From assembly GCA_026707545.1 (NCBI GenBank), contig JAPOWR010000001.1:1240001-1304000 (forward strand): a stretch of DNA of 64,000 nt, given 5' to 3'. The notes under the pieces were generated by a model that worked only from the letters and a program-made list of their open reading frames with translations, did not search any database and was not told the DNA's origin. This DNA comes from Acidobacteriota bacterium. GTDB taxonomy: Bacteria; Acidobacteriota; Thermoanaerobaculia; Multivoradales; Multivoraceae. Shown piece by piece: positions 1-9,211 of this stretch. A program made the position numbers and the translations under genes. The stretch's first letter is position 1. Each line of letters begins with the position of its first letter.

Positions 1-1
1 G

Positions 2-403
2 GAACTGGGGGATGCGGGGCCAACCCAACTGCTCAGGGCATTCGACCTCCACGCGTTCCGTGCCGAGACCGCGGACGCCGGCTCCAGCCCGCGGGCCTCG
101 GAGCTGGCGCTCGACTATGCCCGCACGCTCGTCGAGGGCAGTCTCGCACACCAGGAGTCGATCGATCGGCTGGTCGCGGACCAGGCGGACAACTGGCGGC
201 TGGAGAGGATGCCGGTGGTTGACCGGAACGTCCTTCGTCTGGCCGTCTACGAGATGCGCTTCCAGCCCGACGTGCCCGCTGTCGTCGTGATCGACGAAGC
301 AATCGAACTGGCCAAGAAGTTCGGCTCCGAGGAGTCCGGGCGCTTCGTCAACGGGATCCTCGACGCATTGCGGACGACTCTGGCCGCGGATTCGAAGCGA
401 TAG
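2..403 (+). CDS. nusB: Transcription antitermination factor NusB (5'-truncated by window edge)
   Basis: This is the C-terminal part of NusB, the small all-helical protein that binds boxA RNA with NusE (S10) and supports rRNA antitermination. The frame is open from base 2, so the start lies outside the window. The visible 133 residues include the family pattern 'MPVVDRNVLRLAVYEM', then 'VVIDEAIELAKKFG' and 'ESGRFVNGILDAL', and the gene ends at a TAG. An internal ATG at 209 is not the real start because the upstream residues already fit helices of NusB. lptE follows 67 bases downstream on the same strand. Confidence 0.9.
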   Translation, partial: ELGDAGPTQLLRAFDLHAFRAETADAGSSPRASELALDYARTLVEGSLAHQESIDRLVADQADNWRLERMPVVDRNVLRLAVYEMRFQPDVPAVVVIDEAIELAKKFGSEESGRFVNGILDALRTTLAADSKR

Positions 404-453
404 GGGGCCCTTCTCGGTCCCGAGGCGGAGGGCGAGGCGAACCGGCCGTCGAC

Positions 454-462
454 TGCTACGCT
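454..462 (+). promoter_or_regulatory. Extended -10 element (TGCTACGCT) just ahead of lptE
   Basis: A TGn-TACGCT box ends 7 bases before the lptE ATG, and no Shine-Dalgarno sequence is visible between them. Transcription would start at or next to the start codon, so the mRNA would be leaderless. No convincing -35 hexamer is present 17 bp upstream. Similar boxes lie close to the starts of purC, the gene at 47745, and lspA. Confidence 0.35.
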
Positions 463-469
463 GACAACC

Positions 470-1021
470 ATGCCGAGCGCGCGTCCGAGACGGCTCCGGG
501 GGATGTGGGTCCTGGTGGCGGCTCTGCTGCTGGCTGGCTGCGGCTACACGCTCGTCGGGCGAGCTTCCAACATTCCGGAAGACGTGCAACAGGTGTTCCT
601 GCAGCCGTTCGAGAACGAGACAGATCGTGTCGAGGTAGAGCAGTTCCTGACCCAGGCGATCGCGGACGAACTGGTCACCCGGCGCCGGTTCGAGCTCGTT
701 TCCACGGAGGCGGAATCGGACGCCGTCATTCGGGGCGCCGTCACGGCCCTGCGGGTTGCGCCCATCACATTCACCAACGACGGCCGCGCCCAGGAGTACG
801 AACTCACGATCGTCGTCGACGTGTCCTTCAGCCGCAGCGGCACGCCACCGGACGGGGAAGAGGCGGAAGTGATCTGGGCGAACGACCGCTACCAGTTCAA
901 GGAGAGCTACCCGGTCGAGAGCGCCGACAGCGACTTCTTCGACCGCGAGAACATCGCCATCGAGGAGAGCGCCGAGCGGTTCGCCGACACGATGGTCACC
1001 GACCTGCTCGAGGGTTTCTGA
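470..1021 (+). CDS. lptE: LPS-assembly lipoprotein LptE
   Basis: A 183-residue lipoprotein of the LptE family, which plugs the LptD barrel that inserts lipopolysaccharide into the outer membrane. The signal peptide ends in a lipobox, LLLAGC, with Cys24 as the predicted lipidated residue, directly followed by the family's 'GYTLVGR' start. 'FLQPFENET' and 'ELVTRRRFELVSTEAESDAVIRGAV' are the usual LptE core. The length is normal. lptD is not in the window. The ATG has no ribosome binding site but sits 7 nt behind a -10-like box. It converges on rpsT. Confidence 0.85.
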   Translation: MPSARPRRLRGMWVLVAALLLAGCGYTLVGRASNIPEDVQQVFLQPFENETDRVEVEQFLTQAIADELVTRRRFELVSTEAESDAVIRGAVTALRVAPITFTNDGRAQEYELTIVVDVSFSRSGTPPDGEEAEVIWANDRYQFKESYPVESADSDFFDRENIAIEESAERFADTMVTDLLEGF

Positions 1022-1048
1022 GAAGGGCTGTTCCGAGAAGCGCTGAAC

Positions 1049-1064
1049 GCGGGCACGAACCCGC
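1049..1064. terminator. Small GC hairpin between convergent lptE and rpsT
   Basis: GCGGG and CCCGC form a 5-bp stem around a 6-base loop in the 48-bp gap between the two convergent stop codons. There is no T-tract on either side, so any terminator role is weak or factor-dependent. Confidence 0.25.
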
Positions 1065-1069
1065 TCGGA

Positions 1070-1363
1070 TCACTCCGCGGCCGCTTCCGTCGCGGCGGCT
1101 GCCTCGGCGCGGCGATTCACGAGTCGGGTGAGTCTCGACTTCCGGCGGGCCGCCGCGTTCGCGTGGATCACGCCCTTCTGCGCCGTGGCGTCGATCAGGC
1201 TCAATGTGCCGGGAAGCAGTTCCCGTGCCTGCTCCACGTCGGTGTCGGCGGCCGTCCGCAGTGCCTTGACCGACGTACGGAGCTTCGACATTGCGGCGCG
1301 GTTGCGGTCCCTTCGGACACGGGACTGCCGGATGCGCTTCTCTGCCTGCTTGCTGTTCGCCAT
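1070..1363 (-). CDS. rpsT: 30S ribosomal protein S20
   Basis: S20 binds 16S rRNA early in 30S assembly. The 97-residue product opens with the family signature 'MANSKQAEKRIRQS' and is rich in Lys, Arg and Ala. 'KGVIHANAAARRKSRL' matches the conserved C-terminal helix. A short Ala/Glu tail extends slightly past the usual 85-90 residues. It is the last gene of the leftward tol-pal run, 62 bp after cpoB, and may also have its own promoter. Confidence 0.93.
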   Translation of the reverse strand: MANSKQAEKRIRQSRVRRDRNRAAMSKLRTSVKALRTAADTDVEQARELLPGTLSLIDATAQKGVIHANAAARRKSRLTRLVNRRAEAAAATEAAAE

Positions 1364-1425
1364 ATCGTCTTCTCTCGCCTCGACCTGTTCGTGTTCCCGG
1401 ACGGCTCGCGACCCGGCGCCGCAGT

Positions 1426-2298
1426 TTACTGCTCGTCGCCCTGGTTGTCGAGTTGCTGGAGCGCCAGGATCGCCTCGTCGGTGTCGGGATACGTGCTCCG
1501 AACCCGGTCGAACATCTCGACCGCGAGATCGCGTTCACCCAACTCGTTCAGGGCGACGCCGATCCGGAGCATGGAACTCGCGACCTTGTCGCTTTCCGGG
1601 TAGCGCTCCCGGACCAGCCTCAGCTCTTCGATGGCAGCGCGGTACTGCCCCTGGCCCAGGTGAGATTCGCCTAGCCAGTATTGTGCGCTGCCCGCGTCGT
1701 CGCCGTCCGGGAACGTGTCGAGGTAGCGCCGGAAGCCCGAAATGGCGCCTTCGTACCTGCCCTCGGAGTAGTCCCGGTACGCGGCGTTGTAGAGCGTCTT
1801 CGGCTCGACCGTCTCTGGCGCCGACGCCGCGCGGATGTCCGCCCGCAACTCATCGAGGGCAACAAGGTACTCCTCCTGGCGCTCGAGGCGGCCCTGGATG
1901 AGCGCCACGTCGGTACCCGTCTGCTCGAGGCGCTCCATCGAACCGTTGAGGAGCTCGCGTTGCTCCCGGACGAGGGTTCGCAGCGCTTCGAGCTCGGAGA
2001 TGATCTGCCGCAGGTCCTCCTTCAGATTGGCGTTCGCCGTCAGCTCACGGTCGGCCTGGTCTTCCAGTGCCTGAACGACCGTCGCCAGATCGTCGCGCGT
2101 GGGGGTTTGCGATCGGAGATCGTCCAACCGCCGTTCCACCGCTGCGAGGCCCGTCTCCAGTTCCTCCAACTGCGTCGACGAGGAGGCGCAGGCCAGGGTC
2201 AGCAAGACCAGGACAGGAAGCGCCGCCACCGGCAGGGTCCGCCACCAACCGGCCGGCTGGCGGCCGGAGCCGGTGGTTCCTTGCCGCCGCATCCTCAC
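1426..2298 (-). CDS. cpoB: Cell division coordinator CpoB / YbgF (tol-pal operon TPR lipoprotein)
   Basis: This 290-residue envelope protein has a lipobox-like LLTLAC with Cys37, a long N-terminal coiled coil (about residues 40-150) and C-terminal TPR repeats beginning near 'TLYNAAYRDYSEGRYEGAI'. In the CpoB family the coiled coil trimerises and binds TolA, and the TPRs link Tol to peptidoglycan synthesis. E. coli CpoB is secreted rather than lipidated, so the lipobox is a lineage difference seen in many non-proteobacteria. The gene closes the tol-pal cluster, 77 bp after pal. Confidence 0.85.
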   Translation of the reverse strand: MRMRRQGTTGSGRQPAGWWRTLPVAALPVLVLLTLACASSSTQLEELETGLAAVERRLDDLRSQTPTRDDLATVVQALEDQADRELTANANLKEDLRQIISELEALRTLVREQRELLNGSMERLEQTGTDVALIQGRLERQEEYLVALDELRADIRAASAPETVEPKTLYNAAYRDYSEGRYEGAISGFRRYLDTFPDGDDAGSAQYWLGESHLGQGQYRAAIEELRLVRERYPESDKVASSMLRIGVALNELGERDLAVEMFDRVRSTYPDTDEAILALQQLDNQGDEQ

Positions 2299-2375
2299 AA
2301 CCGCGGCTACCGGCGAGGCGTCTCGCGGCTTGCGTAGTGCAGCGACCGGGCCTGCGCGTCAGGCGCCGTCCAGGG

Positions 2376-2954
2376 TCAACTGAAGTCGGTGACCCGGAAG
2401 TAGGCGCGACGGTTCAACTGCCAGCAGTCCTCGTTCGACTCCTCGCACTGCGGGCGCTCCTCGCCGTAGCTGATCGTCTTGAGACGATCGCCGGCGATGC
2501 CCAGCGACAGGAGGTAGTCCCGCGCGGCGTTGGATCTGCGATCGCCCAAGGCGAGGTTGTAGTCGTTCGTGCCACGCTCGTCGCAGTGGCCCTCGATCGT
2601 GATCACGAGGTACTCGCCGTCCTCGCTCTTGAGGAAGTCGGCGTTCTTGCCGAGTTGGCTGCGCGTCTCGTCGGTCAGCGTCGACTTGTCGAACTCGAAG
2701 TAGACGTCACCGAGGAGGCCCTTCTCATGCACCTGCCTGTTGGCCTCGACGATGTCTTCCGACCAGGGCGACACGTACTCGGGGACGACAGGCGGCTCCG
2801 GCGGCGGCGGGACCGGCTCCGGCGGTGGAGGTTCCTCGACCGGCGGCGGCGGTGGCGGTGGTGCTGGGGGCTCCGGCTCCGCCTTCTTGCAGGCGCCGAC
2901 AGCCAGCAACACGAGAGCCGAGAGAATGAATGCGGGGAACCTTGTGGCCGACAT
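2376..2954 (-). CDS. pal: Peptidoglycan-associated lipoprotein Pal
   Basis: Pal is the outer-membrane lipoprotein that binds peptidoglycan and TolB. The ATG at 2954 was chosen because it gives a clean signal peptide with lipobox AVGAC (Cys22) and a GAGGAG ribosome site about 9 nt upstream; longer in-frame starts are not supported. The 192-residue product has a Pro/Glu spacer (about 25-60), then the OmpA-like domain with 'VYFEFDKSTL', 'IEGHCDERGTNDYNLALGDR' and 'ISYGEERP'. It lies between tolB and cpoB. Confidence 0.93.
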   Translation of the reverse strand: MSATRFPAFILSALVLLAVGACKKAEPEPPAPPPPPPPVEEPPPPEPVPPPPEPPVVPEYVSPWSEDIVEANRQVHEKGLLGDVYFEFDKSTLTDETRSQLGKNADFLKSEDGEYLVITIEGHCDERGTNDYNLALGDRRSNAARDYLLSLGIAGDRLKTISYGEERPQCEESNEDCWQLNRRAYFRVTDFS

Positions 2955-3061
2955 ACCGGGACTTCTCCTCGAACCTGAAACCTGGGTTTGCTGAGAGTGT
3001 TGAAACAGTACCAAAGCGAGGCGGTAGCGGCAACCGCTTCCCGGAGTTGGACTTGGTCGGA

Positions 3062-4462
3062 TCAGTCGAAGTAGTCCGACCAGGAGGGGTGGGAGTTGTT
3101 GCCGCGCGTGGTCACCCGGCGGCTGTACCTGCCGTCCTGGCTCATGATGTAGATGTGCCGGCGACCGCCAGGGCGGCGGGAATCGAAGGCGATCCACTCT
3201 CCGTTGGGCGAGAATGACGGGTTCTCGTGACTTCCGGGACCTGTTGTCAGGAGTTGATCCTGGCCGGTCACCAGGTCGACGACCGCGATGTCGTGACGGT
3301 CCCCGCGCTCGGTGCGGCGGGAGTAGACGAGCCGGCTGCCGTCCGGGTGCCAGGACGCGCCCTCGTTGTAGCGGCCCTCGTACGTCACCCTGTCCAGGTT
3401 CGTGCCATCGATGTCCATCACGTAGATCTGGGGAGTGCCGGAGCGCCCCGATGTGAACGCGATCCGCGTGCCGTCAGGCGAGCATTCCGGGTTCGTGTCG
3501 ATGCGGCTCGACCTGGTGAGCTGGCGGGGAGTTCCGCCTCTTCGTGAGAGGACGAAGAGTTCCATGTTCTGGCGGTTCGTGCGGAGCGGGCGGGCGAAGA
3601 GGACGGTGTCGCCGTCCGGGCAGAGGCTGGGCGAGTAGGCGGGCTGCTCTTCGGCGACGATCGGCGTCTTCCTGCCGGTCACGAGGTCGGCCCAGTAGAC
3701 GCCCGGTCGGCCCTCGAAGAACGAGAGGTAGACCAGCCCGCTGCTGTCCCGCGCCCAGACCGGCGAGAGGCTCGTCGAGACATGTCCGGTGATCCGCCGC
3801 TGGGCATGACCGTCGTAGTCCATCAGGAAGATCTCCTTGCTTCCATCGGACTCCCGGTCCGAAACGAACGCGATTGCCGTCAGAGCGATGCCGCGGCGGC
3901 CGGTGAAGTAGAGGACGATCTCGTCGGACATCGCGTGGGCGAAGCGCCGGGCGAGGTCGATTCCCCCATTGAAGCGTTTGCCCAGAATGAACTGACCGTT
4001 CGCGAGGTCGTACACCCGCCCCTCGAGGATCAGTTCCTCGCCGTTCAGCTTGAACTCGGTGATCAGCGCCACCTCGTTGCCGTAGGCGCGGTACTGCTCG
4101 AGGTCCCTGGCCCTGTCGCCGCTGGGACGAACCGCCGCCAGGACTTCCGGGCCCTGGACGTCGAAGAGTTGGGTGAATGCCAGATCCTCCCGGAGGGTCC
4201 GTTCCACCTCGCTCATCGCATCGAAGAACTCCGGACCGGCCTCTGGAGGCCGCACGGAGCGGGGTAGCGCCAGATTGAGGCGCAGGGCACCCTCACGGTC
4301 GAGGACCACTTCCACGTCGGAAGGCAGTTGCTCGGCCGGAGGCGGGGTCTCCGCCTCCTCCTGCGCGGCGAAGGACAGAGCCGCGAAGAGGATGGCCGCC
4401 GCAACGCCAACCCAGGCAGCCTGGGCCGGCCGAACCGGCTCGCTGAGGTGTGGCTTCGTCAT
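3062..4462 (-). CDS. tolB: Tol-Pal system protein TolB
   Basis: A 466-residue periplasmic protein with an N-terminal signal (hydrophobic stretch about 15-33), the TolB N-domain (about 50-190) and a six-bladed WD40-like propeller. The propeller repeats are typical: 'KEIFLMDYDGHAQRRIT', 'SPDGTRIAFTSGRSGTPQIY', 'SWHPDGSRLVYSRR', 'SFSPNGEWIAFDSRR'. TolB binds Pal and TolA during outer-membrane constriction. Its ATG overlaps the stop of the upstream tonB/tolA-like gene by 4 nt (ATGA), implying translational coupling. Confidence 0.93.
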   Translation of the reverse strand: MTKPHLSEPVRPAQAAWVGVAAAILFAALSFAAQEEAETPPPAEQLPSDVEVVLDREGALRLNLALPRSVRPPEAGPEFFDAMSEVERTLREDLAFTQLFDVQGPEVLAAVRPSGDRARDLEQYRAYGNEVALITEFKLNGEELILEGRVYDLANGQFILGKRFNGGIDLARRFAHAMSDEIVLYFTGRRGIALTAIAFVSDRESDGSKEIFLMDYDGHAQRRITGHVSTSLSPVWARDSSGLVYLSFFEGRPGVYWADLVTGRKTPIVAEEQPAYSPSLCPDGDTVLFARPLRTNRQNMELFVLSRRGGTPRQLTRSSRIDTNPECSPDGTRIAFTSGRSGTPQIYVMDIDGTNLDRVTYEGRYNEGASWHPDGSRLVYSRRTERGDRHDIAVVDLVTGQDQLLTTGPGSHENPSFSPNGEWIAFDSRRPGGRRHIYIMSQDGRYSRRVTTRGNNSHPSWSDYFD

Positions 4463-5229
4463 CTGATCCTCATCGTCACGCCGAGACTCGGCTTATGGAA
4501 GCTGACCGGCAGCGGCGGTACTGGCGAGGCCAGTTCGATCGCCCTCAGGCCGGCGTTGTCGAAACGGGCAACGCCCGAGGACTCGATCAGCTCGAGCTCC
4601 GTCACGGTGCCGTCGCTCGCGATGCGGAACCGGACGAGGGCTTCGACGCCCTCGATGGGAGGCCTTGTCCAGCGGGCCCTGATCGCGGCGACGAGCCGGG
4701 TCGTGTAGTAGGCGTAGGTGAAGTCCTCGCTGTCGTAGCCGACCACGGGCGTCTCGGCATCGTCGCTTCCGGTCAGCGAGTCGTCCACCGTGCGCGTGCG
4801 CTGGAAGGGGCGCTCCAGCTTCGGCCGCGGTTCCGGCTCCGGCTCGGGTGGCGGAGGCGGTGGTTCCGGCTCGGGCTCGGGTTCTTCCGGTTTCTCTTCC
4901 GCGAGCACGGGTATGTCCGGCGGCGGCTCCTCGGGCGGTGGTTCCGGTTCGGGTTCCGGCTCCGGCGCGGGCGGCGGCTCCTCCTCCGGTGGCGGCGTCA
5001 CCGGGATCGGCTTCGGCCGGATCGTCGCCAGTTGCACCAGTTCAACGGTCCTCGGCTCCAGGTAGGTCCGCTCGGCGAACAGGCCGGGCCCGAAGAGGAT
5101 GGCTCCAAGGACAACGAGATGCAGGGTCAGGGACAGGGCGAGGCAGGGCCGGTTCAGGCCCGCTTCGCGGCGCTCCCGGCGCTCGAGTGCCCGTTCGACT
5201 GAAGGCGTGGGGACGTCCTGACTCCGCAC
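4459..5229 (-). CDS. TonB/TolA-like energy transducer of the Tol system
   Basis: A 256-residue protein with one N-terminal membrane segment (about 29-50), a long Pro/Glu periplasmic spacer (about 75-140) and a C-terminal TonB-type domain ('YYTTRLVAAIRARWTRPP', 'RFRIASDGTVTELELIESSG'). It sits where tolA normally lies, between tolR and tolB, so it most likely acts as TolA and connects TolQR to TolB/Pal. The fold signature, however, is TonB_C. Both names are defensible; position favours the TolA role. Confidence 0.85.
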   Translation of the reverse strand: MRSQDVPTPSVERALERRERREAGLNRPCLALSLTLHLVVLGAILFGPGLFAERTYLEPRTVELVQLATIRPKPIPVTPPPEEEPPPAPEPEPEPEPPPEEPPPDIPVLAEEKPEEPEPEPEPPPPPPEPEPEPRPKLERPFQRTRTVDDSLTGSDDAETPVVGYDSEDFTYAYYTTRLVAAIRARWTRPPIEGVEALVRFRIASDGTVTELELIESSGVARFDNAGLRAIELASPVPPLPVSFHKPSLGVTMRIR

Positions 5230-5256
5230 CTGGCTGGGGCTCCGTGACGGCGGCCG

Positions 5257-5685
5257 CTAGGGGCCTTGATCCTCTGGTTGCACGACAAGGGCCACGCGAT
5301 GAATGTCCGCACGTTCAAGAACGTCAAGAACATGGATGATTCTTCCGTACGGCACTTCGGCATCGCCCTTGACGAACACCGCCTCGTAGTCGCGCAGGTC
5401 CAGTTGAGGCAGCAGGCGCTCAACGAGCAGCGGGGTGGCCACCGGTTCGTCCTTGATGTAGACGAGATCGTTCTGCGCCACGGTCAGGATCATCGGGTCC
5501 TCGTCGCGAACGGCCAGGGTGGAAGGCGATTCCATCTCCGGCAGGGTCACCTCGACGCCCTGGTGCAGCATGGGCGTCGCGATCATGAAGATGATCAGGA
5601 GCACCAGCATGACGTCCACGAGCGGTGTCACGTTGATGTCCGCGAGGACCGAGTCATCGCTGTCGGCGTCCTGGAAAAAGGCCAT
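5257..5685 (-). CDS. tolR: Biopolymer transport protein TolR/ExbD
   Basis: A 142-residue ExbD/TolR family protein with a single membrane helix near residues 20-40. The conserved protonatable aspartate is present in 'TPLVDVMLVLLIIFMIA' (Asp24). With TolQ it forms the proton channel that powers the TonB/TolA-like protein encoded 27 bp downstream. The periplasmic domain is complete and of family-typical length. Confidence 0.92.
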   Translation of the reverse strand: MAFFQDADSDDSVLADINVTPLVDVMLVLLIIFMIATPMLHQGVEVTLPEMESPSTLAVRDEDPMILTVAQNDLVYIKDEPVATPLLVERLLPQLDLRDYEAVFVKGDAEVPYGRIIHVLDVLERADIHRVALVVQPEDQGP

Positions 5686-5705
5686 CTCCGACTCCGGTCA
5701 GCCGG

Positions 5706-6428
<723 letters not shown>

Positions 6429-6495
6429 CGCCTTGAGAAACTATCAGACAGATAGCAAAGGGTCTATGCCTTCGGTTCTTCGGGCGGGTGTCGGA

Positions 6496-6515
6496 CGGTA
6501 TGCTGCCGCGCCTGC
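6496..6515 (+). promoter_or_regulatory. Shared 20-nt promoter-like motif upstream of etfB
   Basis: The sequence CGGTATGCTGCCGCGCCTGC lies 17 nt before the TTG start of etfB. It matches a second copy at 45287-45306, ahead of the FecR-like gene, at 18 of 20 positions. It includes a -10-like TATGCT. Its function is unproven; a conserved promoter/initial transcribed segment is the simplest reading. Confidence 0.35.
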
Positions 6516-6531
6516 AAACGGGGTACGGGAA

Positions 6532-7344
6532 TTGAGAATCGGCGTCTGCATCAAACAGGTACCGGACACCGATGCCCAACTGCGTGTCGCCGATTCCGGC
6601 CTCCACATCGACGACCGCGATGTGAACTGGGTCATCTCGAGCTGCGATCTCTGCGCGCTCGAAGAGGCCCTGCTGCTGATCGAAGCCGCCGAGCAGGCAG
6701 GTGGCCAGCGACCTGAACTCGTCGCGTTCAGTCTCGGACCCGCCCGAGTCGAGGAAGCGCTGCGCAAGGCGCTCGCGCTGGGTGCCGACCGGGCCTTGCA
6801 TCTCGTGGACGACGAGTTCCGGGGTGGCGACGCGCTGGCCGACGGTCGTGCTCTGGCAGCGGCCGTCCGCCGGGAGGAATGCGACCTGGTGATTACCGGC
6901 GCGCAGTCGGACGATCTGGGGCAGGCCGCGACCCCGGCCGTTCTCGCACAGGTGCTGGGTCGCCCCTACGCCTGGTTGGTGATGGCCGTCGATCTGGAGA
7001 GGGAGAACCGCTCGGTACGGGTCGTCCGGGAACTGGAAGGCGGGATGAACGAAGTCCTCCGCCTCCGGTTGCCGGCAGTGGTCGCCGTGCAGGCGGGGAT
7101 CAACAAGCCTCGCTTCGCCTCGCTGCGCGGTACGCTGCAGGCCCGCAGGAAGCCGCTGGAACGGCTGAACTGTTCGAACCTCGGCCTCGATCCGGAGCTG
7201 GTGGGGAAGGCGGGCGCTGGAATCGAGACGATGGCGATCCGTTTTCCCCCGACGGGTGGCGGCGGACTGCTGATCGACAAGACCTCTCCGGAGGCGGCCG
7301 CGGCAGAGCTCCTCGCGCACCTGGAGCGGGACGCGCTGCTGTGA
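6532..7344 (+). CDS. etfB: Electron transfer flavoprotein beta subunit
   Basis: EtfB pairs with EtfA to carry electrons from acyl-CoA dehydrogenases to the quinone pool through ETF:quinone oxidoreductase. The canonical N-terminus 'LRIGVCIKQVPDTDAQLRV' begins at a TTG (6532), taken as the start; an in-frame ATG at 6466 would add 22 non-conserved residues. 'ADRALHLVDDEFRGGDALAD' and 'LVITGAQSDDLGQAATPAVLA' are family core motifs. The length of 270 residues is typical. The stop overlaps the etfA GTG start. Confidence 0.9.
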   Translation: MRIGVCIKQVPDTDAQLRVADSGLHIDDRDVNWVISSCDLCALEEALLLIEAAEQAGGQRPELVAFSLGPARVEEALRKALALGADRALHLVDDEFRGGDALADGRALAAAVRREECDLVITGAQSDDLGQAATPAVLAQVLGRPYAWLVMAVDLERENRSVRVVRELEGGMNEVLRLRLPAVVAVQAGINKPRFASLRGTLQARRKPLERLNCSNLGLDPELVGKAGAGIETMAIRFPPTGGGGLLIDKTSPEAAAAELLAHLERDALL

Positions 7345-8282
7345 GTGGCCCGGACACGGTGGTCTGGATGGTGAAGAACGCGGGCTCGGAGTCCGGCTCT
7401 TGCGACGTTCGCGTCTGTGGACCGGCTCTTGGATCGGACCTGCGGCTCGCCAGGCTGGACGAGGAACTGCTGGGGCCCTATTCGCCGGGGATCTACGCCG
7501 AGGCCCTGGGCGCTCTGATCGCGGAGGAGCGGGGCGAGGAACGGAACAGGACGCTCGTCCTCCTGCCGCATACCTACCAGGTCGCCGAGTTCGCACCGCT
7601 CCTCGCCATGAGGCTGGACGCCGCCTATGTCCCCTCGATCTGCGGAGCGACACGGGAAGACGAGGACGGTGGCCCGCGTTTTCGCCGCTCGATCCTGCAG
7701 GCCAAGCTGCAGGCCGAGGTTCGGCCGAGAGCGCGTACCGTTGTAGCGACCCTGCAGAGTGGCGCCTTCAGCAGCGACGAGCCGCCGGCGCCGCCCCGAA
7801 AGGTCGTCGACGTCGGTCCGCCGGCCGACATCGAACGCACGCACGAACGGGAGATTCTGGGCCGCGAGGCGGCGAGCGCCGGAGGCGTCGACCTCGCCGG
7901 CGCCGAACGGATCGTGACGGCCGGTCGAGGCGTGGGCGGGGCCGACCAGGTTTCGGTAGCGGCGGACCTGGCCTCTGCGCTCGGCGCTGAGCTCGGCGCC
8001 AGCAGACCGGTGGTCGACAACGGCTGGCTGCCGCGCGAACATCAGGTCGGCTCGAGCGGGCACACCGTCACCCCGAACCTCTACGTGGCGCTTGGAGTGT
8101 CGGGCTCGATCCAGCACCTGATGGGCATGAGCGGATCAAGGGTCATCGTCGCGGTCAACAAGGATCCCGAGGCGCCGATCTTCAGCGTCGCCCACTACGG
8201 CATCGTCGGCGACCTGCACGAAGTCGCGCCGGCGCTGACCCGCCTGCTGAACGAGCGTGCCGCCGCCGGCACGACGTCCTGA
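7341..8282 (+). CDS. etfA: Electron transfer flavoprotein alpha subunit
   Basis: EtfA carries the FAD of the ETF heterodimer. The GTG at 7341 overlaps the etfB stop as GTGA and gives 313 residues, the normal length. The C-terminal FAD-binding region is clear: '[20 protein letters not shown]', '[19 protein letters not shown]' and '[20 protein letters not shown]'. A longer open frame upstream only overlaps etfB out of frame. The acyl-CoA-linked context is thin here; a crotonase is encoded 30 kb away. Confidence 0.92.
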   Translation: MSGPDTVVWMVKNAGSESGSCDVRVCGPALGSDLRLARLDEELLGPYSPGIYAEALGALIAEERGEERNRTLVLLPHTYQVAEFAPLLAMRLDAAYVPSICGATREDEDGGPRFRRSILQAKLQAEVRPRARTVVATLQSGAFSSDEPPAPPRKVVDVGPPADIERTHEREILGREAASAGGVDLAGAERIVTAGRGVGGADQVSVAADLASALGAELGASRPVVDNGWLPREHQVGSSGHTVTPNLYVALGVSGSIQHLMGMSGSRVIVAVNKDPEAPIFSVAHYGIVGDLHEVAPALTRLLNERAAAGTTS

Positions 8283-8297
8283 ATCACCCGCCGGGCC

Positions 8298-8313
8298 GGG
8301 ACGATGCCGTCCT
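8298..8313. terminator. Hairpin between convergent etfA and trmH-like gene
   Basis: GGACG and CGTCC flank a 4-base loop, with an extra G-T pair, in the 38-bp gap between the convergent stops. It has no strong T-run, so it is only a weak candidate bidirectional terminator. Confidence 0.25.
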
Positions 8314-8320
8314 ACCAGGA

Positions 8321-9163
8321 CTACTTTGTATGGCGCAGCCGCTGCAGTTCGAACAGAGCCAGGGATGCAGCCACCGCTGCGTTGAGAGACTCGACGGCGG
8401 GAGCGGTCGGGATCGATAGCAGTGCTTCCGCGCGGTCGAGAACCAGACCGGAGAGACCTTTGCTTTCGCTTCCCACGGCCAGGATCGCATCGGTGGAGAT
8501 GAGTTCGGCAAGCAGCCGGTGTTCGGAATCGTCGATGCTGAAGAGTAACTTGGTCGGTGGAGGAGTGCCCTTGCTGGTGCGTTGCACTGTCAGGGCAAGC
8601 AACGGAACTCCTGGCGGGATCCGGTTGATTGAGACGTCAGTCCACAGGGGCAATCGGAGCAGGCTGCCCGCGGAGGCGCGGAGGGCGCGGGGCTGGCTGG
8701 GGCGGGCGGTACCCGGGGCCAGGAGGAGGGAAGCCGCGCCGGCGGCTTCGGTGGAGCGGGCGATGGCCCCCAGGTTGCCGGGGTCCTGGATGCCGTCGAG
8801 GTAGAGGTGAAGGCCAGGGGTGAGGACGAGGGTCTCGTCTTCTGCCGAGTGCCAGTTGGGGGGCGGGTCGACGAGTGCGGCGATGCCCTGGGGGGCATCG
8901 GTGTCGGCCTGTTCGAGTAACCGGTCGGGATCGATCGGGGTGGCCGCGGTTCCCGAACGGTCTTCGAGCCGGCGGATCAGCTCGACATGGGCCGTACCAA
9001 ACTCGGGCGTCACCAGAAGGTGGTGGAACTCGAGCCCCGCTTCGGCACCTGCCTCCACGAGGTGCGGGCCCTCGAGCAGGAGCAGGTCGATGCGCCGGCG
9101 CGCGTGGGCGTTGCGCAGGCGCCGGATGGTGCGTACCTGGGGATTGTTCCGGCTGCGGATCAT
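8321..9163 (-). CDS. TrmH/SpoU-family RNA 2'-O-methyltransferase
   Basis: A 280-residue SPOUT methyltransferase. Residues 1-110 resemble the substrate-binding N-domain ('RTIRRLRNAHARRRIDLLLL'). The catalytic part has all three SpoU motifs: 'LYLDGIQDPGNLGAIARSTE', 'AILAVGSESKGLSGLV' and 'IPTAPAVESLNAAVAASLAL'. Such proteins methylate 23S rRNA or tRNA riboses using SAM; the exact target is not readable from sequence. The ATG at 9163 begins the conserved part, while a much longer frame runs antisense through metK. It is divergent from metK, the SAM synthetase. Confidence 0.85.
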   Translation of the reverse strand: MIRSRNNPQVRTIRRLRNAHARRRIDLLLLEGPHLVEAGAEAGLEFHHLLVTPEFGTAHVELIRRLEDRSGTAATPIDPDRLLEQADTDAPQGIAALVDPPPNWHSAEDETLVLTPGLHLYLDGIQDPGNLGAIARSTEAAGAASLLLAPGTARPSQPRALRASAGSLLRLPLWTDVSINRIPPGVPLLALTVQRTSKGTPPPTKLLFSIDDSEHRLLAELISTDAILAVGSESKGLSGLVLDRAEALLSIPTAPAVESLNAAVAASLALFELQRLRHTK

Positions 9164-9211
9164 CACCGCGATGTTACGCAGTGATTCGAAACAGAGAGTT
9201 GACGACACCTG

